From: JAGGAG01 sp964638035 | GTDB lineage: Bacteria; Gemmatimonadota; Gemmatimonadetes; Gemmatimonadales; GWC2-71-9 | Direction of reading: 5' to 3' | DNA: 64,000 bases | Assembly (NCBI GenBank): GCA_964638035.1 | Contig: CAZWXD010000005.1 | Coordinates: 1 to 64,000 of the forward strand | Shown here: positions 58,668 to 64,000 of the stretch, in pieces | Layout: each line of letters opens with the position of its first letter | Numbering within the stretch: position 1 is the stretch's first letter | Program-made: the position numbers and the translations under genes | The notes under the pieces: model-generated | The model's input: the letters and a program-made list of their open reading frames with translations, nothing else | Databases searched by the model: none | Told to the model about the DNA's origin: nothing

Positions 58668-59459
58668 GTGCGCTTCACTTGCGCCGCCCGCACGGACGTC
58701 GGCATCGTCCGTTCCGGCAACGAAGACAACTACCTCATGCTGTCCGACCGCGGGCTCTTCATCGTGGCCGACGGGATGGGCGGGCACGCGGCGGGCGAGG
58801 TGGCCAGCGAGATGGCCGTCCGCCTGATTGCGCGCGAGATCGGGACGCTCAAGGGGTTGAGTGACGAGAAGGCCTCGGAGCGGATCCGCCTGGCCATCCG
58901 GACGGCCAACGACTCGATCTTCTCCCGCACGCTGGCCGAGCACGACAAGCGCGGCATGGGCACCACCGCCACCGTGATGGTGCTGCTGCCGGGCCGCTAC
59001 CTCATCGGCCAGGTGGGCGACAGCCGCGCGTACCTGCTGCGGGAGGGCGACCTCCTGCAGCTCACCAAGGACCACTCGTACGTGCAAGAGCAGGTGGACG
59101 CGGGACTCCTGACCCCGGAGCAGGCCCGGGTGCACCCCTACGCCAACGTCATCACCCGGTGTGTGGGCGCCAGCGTGGACGTGATCCCCGACATCTACTT
59201 CGGCCACCTGCAGCCGGGAGACATCGTGCTGCTCGCGTCGGACGGCCTCACGGGCATGCTGGAGGATGAGGTCCTGCTCAAGATCCTCTCCATGGAGGGT
59301 GGCCCGGAGAAGTGGGTCGATCGCATGATCTCCGAGGCGAACCGGCGTGGCGGCCTGGACAACATCACCGCCATCGCCGTGCGGATCGAGACGGTGGACG
59401 GCCCGACGGGTGAGTTCCAGGTGACTGGGGCGTCGTCGTCGGGCCGGGTGCGAGCCTAG
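58668..59459 (+). CDS. PP2C-family Ser/Thr phosphatase (PrpC/Stp-like)
   Basis: A 263-residue metal-dependent phosphatase with the motifs RSGNEDNYL, VADGMGGHAAGEVAS, GMGTTATVMVLL, GDSRAYLLR, LLASDGLTGMLEDE and GGLDNITAIAVRI (metal-binding Asp residues all present). It would reverse the action of Ser/Thr kinases. The start is GTG 58668. It overlaps the convergent carbonic anhydrase gene by 4 bases. Confidence 0.95.
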   Translation: MRFTCAARTDVGIVRSGNEDNYLMLSDRGLFIVADGMGGHAAGEVASEMAVRLIAREIGTLKGLSDEKASERIRLAIRTANDSIFSRTLAEHDKRGMGTTATVMVLLPGRYLIGQVGDSRAYLLREGDLLQLTKDHSYVQEQVDAGLLTPEQARVHPYANVITRCVGASVDVIPDIYFGHLQPGDIVLLASDGLTGMLEDEVLLKILSMEGGPEKWVDRMISEANRRGGLDNITAIAVRIETVDGPTGEFQVTGASSSGRVRA

Positions 59460-60106
59460 CGCTTCCTGGCACGCGCCGCCGCCGACGCCTCGTCCAGGGC
59501 GGGTGGCTCCTCGATGTCGTGCAGCAGGGTGTGCAGCAACCCATCCCCGATGTTGTACACCCAGCCGAGCAGCCGCACCACCTGCCCGCGCGCGCGGGCC
59601 GCCTGGATGACGGACGTCGCCTCCAGGTTCCGCACCTGGGCCACCACGTTCAGTTCCACCAGCCGCCGGTCGCGCGCGTCGTCATCGGGCAGCGCCTCGA
59701 GTTCTGCCAGGTGCTGCTGGCGCACGAGGCGGAGCTGGCCGAGCCACTGGTCCACCATCGCATACTGGCCGCTGGCCAGGCGCTGGGCCGCCCGCACCCC
59801 GCCGCAGCCGTAGTGGCCGCACACCACCACATGGCGGACCTGCAGCACCTCGACCGCATACTGCAGCACGGCCAGCATGTTCAGGTCGGACGGGATGGCC
59901 TGGTTGGCGATGTTCCGGTGCACGAACATCTCCCCGCCGCCGGTGCGGGTGATCTCGCTGGCCGGCACGCGGCTGTCGGAGCACCCGATGAACAGGCTGT
60001 GGGGCGACTGCTGGGCGGTCATGCGGGCGAAGTACTCCGGGTCCTTCGCGAGCATGTCGTGCACCCAGGCGCGGTTCTGCCTGAAGATCTGCTCGATCGC
60101 TTCCAT
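59456..60106 (-). CDS. Beta-class carbonic anhydrase
   Basis: A 216-residue zinc enzyme interconverting CO2 and bicarbonate. Zinc ligands lie in IGCSDSRVPA (Cys and Asp-Arg dyad) and VCGHYGCGGV (His, Cys). It lies 3 bases downstream of a SulP transporter on the same strand, so the two probably form a bicarbonate uptake or supply unit. Confidence 0.95.
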   Translation of the reverse strand: MEAIEQIFRQNRAWVHDMLAKDPEYFARMTAQQSPHSLFIGCSDSRVPASEITRTGGGEMFVHRNIANQAIPSDLNMLAVLQYAVEVLQVRHVVVCGHYGCGGVRAAQRLASGQYAMVDQWLGQLRLVRQQHLAELEALPDDDARDRRLVELNVVAQVRNLEATSVIQAARARGQVVRLLGWVYNIGDGLLHTLLHDIEEPPALDEASAAARARKR

Positions 60107-60109
60107 GGT

Positions 60110-61741
60110 TCAGCCTCCCTGGTGCGCGAGGGCCGCGGTGCGCCCGGCCGGGACGCCGGTCAGCGTCAACCGGATGTGCCGCAGGCGTGCGGTGACCGTG
60201 AAGTTGTGGATCAGGTCCAGCACGTCGTTGTCGATGTAGATCGCGCGGGTCCCGTCAATCTCGATGGTGCTGCCGTGCGGCAGCGAGTTGAGCGTGCTCG
60301 CGATGCTGGCCTTGTTGAGGAATGACGTTTCCTCGGACAGCACCAGCCGCAGGGTGCGGACGCCCTCATGCACCTGCTCCTGCAGGTGATACGCCGTCTG
60401 GTAGTTGTTCCGCAGGACGAAGAAGACGCCCGCGCCCAGGCCAATCACGATACCCACGAGGAGGTCCGTCGCAAGGATGGCCGCGATGGTGACGGCAAAG
60501 GGGATGAAGTGCACCGGGCCGATCCGCCAGGCGGTGCGGAACACGCGCGGATGCGCCAGCTTGAACCCGGTGTAGAGCAGGATCGCCGCAAGCGCCGCGA
60601 GGGGAATGCGGTTCAGCAACCCCGGAATGGTGGTCACGGCCGCGAGCAGGAACGCGCCGTGGAAGAAGGCGGCCCACCGGGTCCGTGCGCCGGCATCGAT
60701 GTTGGCGGAGCTCCGGACGATCACCCCGGTGATCGGCAGGCCCCCGACCAGGCCCGACAGGGTGTTGCCGATGCCCTGGGCCACGAGCTCCCGGTCGCCC
60801 GAGGTCTCGCGCTTCCAGGGGTCGAGCTTGTCGGTGGCGTCGAGGCTGAGCAGCGTCTCGAGGCTCGCCACGAGCGCGATGGTGACCGCCACCTTCCAGA
60901 TGGCCGCCGTGCGCAAAATGGACCAGTCCGGGAAGGTGAACGCAGACAGCAGCTCGCGGGCGCCGCCCTCGGCGAACGGCAGGGCCACCAGCTGCCCCGG
61001 TGCCAGCGCCAGGGGTGACCCGGCCGCCGCGAGGCCCTCGCTCACCGCCGTGGCGAAGAGGACCGCGGCCAGGGGGCCAGGCAGGAGCTTGAGCCGCCTG
61101 AGGGGCGTCTTCTCCCAGACGACCAGCAGGAGCACCGAGGCCAGGCTGATGGCGCACACCACCGGCGTGAGGGAGGCGAGGGCCGTGCGCACCGGGCCCA
61201 AGAACGCGCCATCCGCCTCGTCGAAGGCTCCTGGCGTCGCGGCCTGCCCGAGTGCGTAGGGCAGCTGCTTCATGATGAGGATCAGGCCGATGGCGGCCAG
61301 CATCCCCTTGATGACCGACGTGGGGAAGAAGTAGCCGATGATGCCGGCGCGGATGGTCCCGAGCAGCACCTGCAGCAGGCCTGCCAGCACCACGGCGACG
61401 AGGAAGGCCTCCCACGAGCCGAGCGTGGCAAGTGCAGCCACCACGATGGCGGTGAGGCCGGCCGCCGGCCCGCTCACCATGAGCTGCGACCCGCTGATCA
61501 TCGACACCACCAGCCCGCCAACCAGCCCGGCAATGAGGCCGGCCGCGAGCGGTGCCCCGGATGCGAGCGCGATGCCAAGGCACAGCGGCAACGCCACGAG
61601 GAAGACCACCATCCCGGCCGCGACGTCGGCCTTCCATGTGGCCGCGAGTCGCTCGTCCATGGGAGGCCGGAGGGAGGGCATCCCCATGGGCGGTGTCCCG
61701 CCGTGGTCGGATGCGGCGGGTGCGAGGTTGACCGTTGTCAT
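60110..61741 (-). CDS. SulP-family anion (bicarbonate/sulfate) transporter
   Basis: A 543-residue transporter with 10-12 TM helices (PLCLGIALASGAPLAAGLIAGLVGGLVVSMISGS) and a C-terminal STAS-like domain (about 440-540, SLPHGSTIEIDGTRAIYIDNDVLDLI). Its pairing with a carbonic anhydrase points to bicarbonate, as in other SulP-CA operons. ATG 61741 is used; an upstream in-frame ATG at 61765 is also possible. Confidence 0.92.
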   Translation of the reverse strand: MTTVNLAPAASDHGGTPPMGMPSLRPPMDERLAATWKADVAAGMVVFLVALPLCLGIALASGAPLAAGLIAGLVGGLVVSMISGSQLMVSGPAAGLTAIVVAALATLGSWEAFLVAVVLAGLLQVLLGTIRAGIIGYFFPTSVIKGMLAAIGLILIMKQLPYALGQAATPGAFDEADGAFLGPVRTALASLTPVVCAISLASVLLLVVWEKTPLRRLKLLPGPLAAVLFATAVSEGLAAAGSPLALAPGQLVALPFAEGGARELLSAFTFPDWSILRTAAIWKVAVTIALVASLETLLSLDATDKLDPWKRETSGDRELVAQGIGNTLSGLVGGLPITGVIVRSSANIDAGARTRWAAFFHGAFLLAAVTTIPGLLNRIPLAALAAILLYTGFKLAHPRVFRTAWRIGPVHFIPFAVTIAAILATDLLVGIVIGLGAGVFFVLRNNYQTAYHLQEQVHEGVRTLRLVLSEETSFLNKASIASTLNSLPHGSTIEIDGTRAIYIDNDVLDLIHNFTVTARLRHIRLTLTGVPAGRTAALAHQGG

Positions 61742-61869
61742 GCTGGAACCACCCTTGTCAGGCACAGGTCAGCGCATGGCACGACGCGGTCGCGCGGGGC
61801 GCGACATCGTGCCGCGATCGCGCCGACCCGGACCAACCCGGACGACGCGTCAGACGTGATTGTGGGGAG

Positions 61870-62298
61870 TCAGGCCTGGGGCGGTGGGCGCGGCGACCGG
61901 GTGCAGGGATCGAGGGGATCCCGGACACATGCTGCGGGCGGTTCCAGTTCCAGCGGAGATGCAGGTGCCGCCAGCGGTGCCACGGCCACGACGGCCGGTG
62001 CGGCGAGCCCCTGGGGGCCCGATCCCTGGCAGCGCCGGGTCCGCGCTGGACGTGCCTCGGAGGGGCGCCGGCCCGCGCGCGGCGAGCTGCCCAGGATCGT
62101 AAGGTGCCCGAACCCGGCGCGGGGGCTGCCGAGCTCCGGGCCCGCCGCGTGCGCCCCGGCCTGGGCCACGCCCGACTCCAGCGCGGTCGGCGCCAGTGCC
62201 CCGGGGGCAAGCGCTACGACTACCAGTGCCGGGAGCCAGGACATGGCCCCGAGCCAGTAAGGGGTGCGTATCACCTGCCGAAGATATCCGACTGTCAC
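61870..62298 (-). CDS. Possible small exported protein
   Basis: A 142-codon frame whose N-terminus has a hydrophobic helix (WLPALVVVALAPGALA) like a signal peptide, followed by Ala/Pro/Gly-rich sequence without recognisable domain. A later ATG at 62244 gives a more ordinary signal. In a GC-rich genome this could be a chance frame. No other gene is visible in 61870-62300, and 61742-61869 holds nothing I recognise. Confidence 0.35.
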   Translation of the reverse strand: MTVGYLRQVIRTPYWLGAMSWLPALVVVALAPGALAPTALESGVAQAGAHAAGPELGSPRAGFGHLTILGSSPRAGRRPSEARPARTRRCQGSGPQGLAAPAVVAVAPLAAPASPLELEPPAACVRDPLDPCTRSPRPPPQA

Positions 62299-62316
62299 CG
62301 TAGGGGAACCCCGACG

Positions 62317-63297
62317 CTACCGCGGCACCGAACCCAGTGGGCGGCCGATCGCACAGTCCACCCGGACCACGGCATCCCGGCCCAGGGCATAACTCCCGGG
62401 GGGATCCACCTCGTAGTCACCCACGGGGCCGTGATCGAGCAGGGTGGATCGGTAGAGGGTGAAGCGTACTCTGCCCGCCTCATCCAGGAGGGGGCTGATG
62501 CACGCGGTGCCCGGGAAGGCCGCCGGCGCGCGCCGGGCGGTGTCAGGGACCAGTTGCGAGGGGAGGGCCGCAACCGGTGCGGGCCGGCGGAACCACTGCG
62601 CGTTCGTCTGGCCGCAACCAGTGGCAATGCCCGCCATGCCCAGCACGGCTGCCATGAGTAGTGGCCGGGAGGAGGCCACCTGTTTCACGGCATCCCGCAG
62701 CAGGCGGCGAACACTGGCGTGGTGCATCACGAAGGAGTGCAGGGCCGGGGTCGTCACGACCTCCTCACCGCAGTGCAGGAGGGCCTCGTCGGCGGCTACC
62801 AGTCCGTCGTTGGGCTCGCCGGCGAATGGGGTCCAGTGTCCCTGCGAGCCGCCCGTGCCCAGGACGATGGTGCAGGGTACATCGCCGGGAAGCGGCACAG
62901 CCGCCATCCGGTCGGGATCGCCAAGCATCTGTCCTGCGTCACCGTTCAGGAGGCGAAACGGCAGGAAGCGCCTCAGCTTCCGGGCGATCCGTGAGGGCCG
63001 GTGGGGCGAGGCGATGAGGATGAGGCGATCGGGGGGGCGCGCGCCATCGGGCAACCGGGCGACGGCCATCCGGAGCAGGACACCGCCCAGCGAATGCCCC
63101 ACCGCAACGGTTGGCCCGGACGCGGTGACGCCGGCGAGCCGCGAGGCCAGCCGGGCCGCGATGTGCTCCGCCGACTCGAAGGTGGCGACGTAGCCGAAGC
63201 TGTGCACCCGGCCGCCCTCGAGCCTGGCTGATGCGGCCAGCGGGCGGAGCGAGAGCGGGCTCCGGGCCATGCCATGCACGAGCAGGACGTTCACCAT
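62317..63297 (-). CDS. Alpha/beta hydrolase read through into a lipoprotein-like tail
   Basis: A 326-residue continuous frame. Residues 1-205 are a lipase-like alpha/beta hydrolase with VLLVHGMARS (oxyanion region), the nucleophile elbow VGHSLGG, a late Asp (AGEPNDGLVA) and the His in LHSFVMHHA. Residues from about 207 begin VKQVASSRPLLMAAVLGMAGIATGC, which is exactly a lipoprotein signal with lipobox, followed by a 100-residue unrecognised domain. Either two ancestral genes have fused, or the second starts at an internal GTG without a stop between them. The C-terminal part would be secreted if translated separately. Confidence 0.7.
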   Translation of the reverse strand: MVNVLLVHGMARSPLSLRPLAASARLEGGRVHSFGYVATFESAEHIAARLASRLAGVTASGPTVAVGHSLGGVLLRMAVARLPDGARPPDRLILIASPHRPSRIARKLRRFLPFRLLNGDAGQMLGDPDRMAAVPLPGDVPCTIVLGTGGSQGHWTPFAGEPNDGLVAADEALLHCGEEVVTTPALHSFVMHHASVRRLLRDAVKQVASSRPLLMAAVLGMAGIATGCGQTNAQWFRRPAPVAALPSQLVPDTARRAPAAFPGTACISPLLDEAGRVRFTLYRSTLLDHGPVGDYEVDPPGSYALGRDAVVRVDCAIGRPLGSVPR

Positions 63298-63343
63298 GAA
63301 ACGCCTCCCCCCTGCCGCGCCCGCGCACTATCTTGTGTCCGCC

Positions 63344-64000
63344 ATGAAATCACACCTGATCCCCCTGGTTGCCCTGCTGGCCGCCTGTGCCCCGGCGTCA
63401 GCCCCCACACCACAACCTTCGCCGTCGCCGGCTGCACCGTCGCCACTGCGCGTCGTCCGGTCAAGTCCCGAGGCCATCGCCAGGGCCCGGGCCGACAGCA
63501 CGAGGCTCCCGTGGACGGCGGCTGATGCGCACTTCATGAGCGGGATGATTGCCCACCATGCGCAGGCCATCGAGATGGCGCACATGGTCCCGGAGCGGAC
63601 GGAGAACCCGAGCATCCGCACCCTGGCCGGCCGCATCATCAACGCCCAGCAGGACGAGATCGTGTTGATGCAGCAGTGGCTGAGCGACCGGCAGCTCCCC
63701 ATTCCCACCCCCTCGCCGGAAGGCATGAAGCACATGATGAACGGCGAGGAGCACACGATGCTCATGCCGGGCATGCTGACGGCGGAGCAGATGGCCCAGC
63801 TCAAGGCCGCCCGGGGCCCTGCCTTCGACCGGCTCTTCCTGACCTCCATGATCCAGCACCACAAGGGTGCGGTGTCCATGGTGAGCGACCTGTTCAGCTC
63901 CCAGGGGGCGGGTCAGGACGAGACGGTGTTCAAGTTTGCCTCGGACGTGAACGTGGACCAGACCACCGAGATCGCCCGGATGGAGAAGATGCTGGCGGCA
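63344..64000 (+). CDS. DUF305 lipoprotein (cut by window end)
   Basis: A lipoprotein (signal LVALLAAC) with a Pro/Ser-rich linker and a DUF305 ferritin-like four-helix domain. The repeated motif FMSGMIAHHAQAIEMA and FLTSMIQHHKGAVSMV supplies the His/Met pairs typical of this family, which is often associated with copper. The frame is open to the last base (219 codons), so the C-terminus is outside the window. Confidence 0.9.
   Translation, partial: MKSHLIPLVALLAACAPASAPTPQPSPSPAAPSPLRVVRSSPEAIARARADSTRLPWTAADAHFMSGMIAHHAQAIEMAHMVPERTENPSIRTLAGRIINAQQDEIVLMQQWLSDRQLPIPTPSPEGMKHMMNGEEHTMLMPGMLTAEQMAQLKAARGPAFDRLFLTSMIQHHKGAVSMVSDLFSSQGAGQDETVFKFASDVNVDQTTEIARMEKMLAA

Noticed and set aside
1..64000. 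CRISPR arrays, insertion sequences or prophage genes
   Set aside because: No spaced direct repeats, transposases, integrases or terminal inverted repeats were seen.

Overview
The window is GC-rich (roughly two thirds G+C or more by eye) and densely coding, with short intergenic gaps, many 4-base ATGA/GTGA overlaps and frequent GTG starts. A Sec/lipoprotein-type (clade II) N2O reductase, a cbb3 oxidase with a one-haem CcoP, a multi-domain FHA protein and a transmembrane Ser/Thr kinase together suggest a Gram-negative, microaerophilic, N2O-reducing bacterium. Gemmatimonadota is my best guess, but this is inference; no rRNA or other phylogenetic marker is present.

Region 1 (1-20.6 kb) is respiratory. 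It opens with a GAF histidine kinase and an OmpR-type response regulator. A minus-strand cbb3 oxidase operon follows: ccoN-ccoO-ccoQ-ccoP-ccoG-ccoH-ccoI-ccoS, including a 52-residue ccoH-like gene. Next come a TauE/SafE-like membrane protein, a CBS-domain protein, a small cytochrome c with a DUF2892 protein, and an MgtC/DUF4010 membrane protein that appears to start at CTG. The minus-strand nitrous oxide reductase operon then runs cytochrome c-nosZ-(TM+NosL+NosD fusion)-nosF-nosY-NnrS-like-DUF2249/ScdA-N. It diverges from an Rrf2-family Fe-S regulator whose promoter region carries a large palindrome. A recurring half-site, CATGAA/TTCATG, lies beside several of these units.

Region 2 (20.6-24.5 kb) has a Gcr-type membrane protein, bioD, a MupA-like flavin monooxygenase and tRNA-Lys.

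Region 3 (24.6-31.6 kb) is the most interesting part: a complete double-glycine peptide maturation and secretion locus. It encodes a PpiC-related maturation protein, a C39-peptidase ABC exporter with two N-terminal cyclic-nucleotide-binding domains, an HlyD-type adaptor and a sigma-54 enhancer-binding protein without a sensory domain. These are followed by a -24/-12 promoter with an upstream inverted repeat and two small basic peptides. The two peptides have different leaders but the same cleavage context (V-K/R-G-G followed by Ala), and a terminator-like hairpin lies between them. The second peptide starts at GTG.

Region 4 (31.7-43.7 kb) is mostly housekeeping: ilvE, a DUF2064-like protein, three small hypotheticals, two lytic transglycosylases, moaC, holB, an unexplained non-coding stretch with a perfect 10-bp-arm palindrome, tRNA-Asn, a lipoprotein, an M28 peptidase, a GNAT enzyme and a SIMPL-domain protein.

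Region 5 (43.7-64 kb) has a receptor-like Ser/Thr kinase overlapping a KefB-like antiporter, AlkA, a PLP decarboxylase, a sterol-desaturase-family protein, uvrA divergent from a UPF0104-type membrane protein across a 37-bp gap filled by a palindrome, an MsbA-like ABC exporter, a triple-FHA protein with a PP2C phosphatase, a SulP transporter with a beta-carbonic anhydrase, an alpha/beta hydrolase read through into a lipoprotein-like tail, and a DUF305 lipoprotein cut off by the window end.
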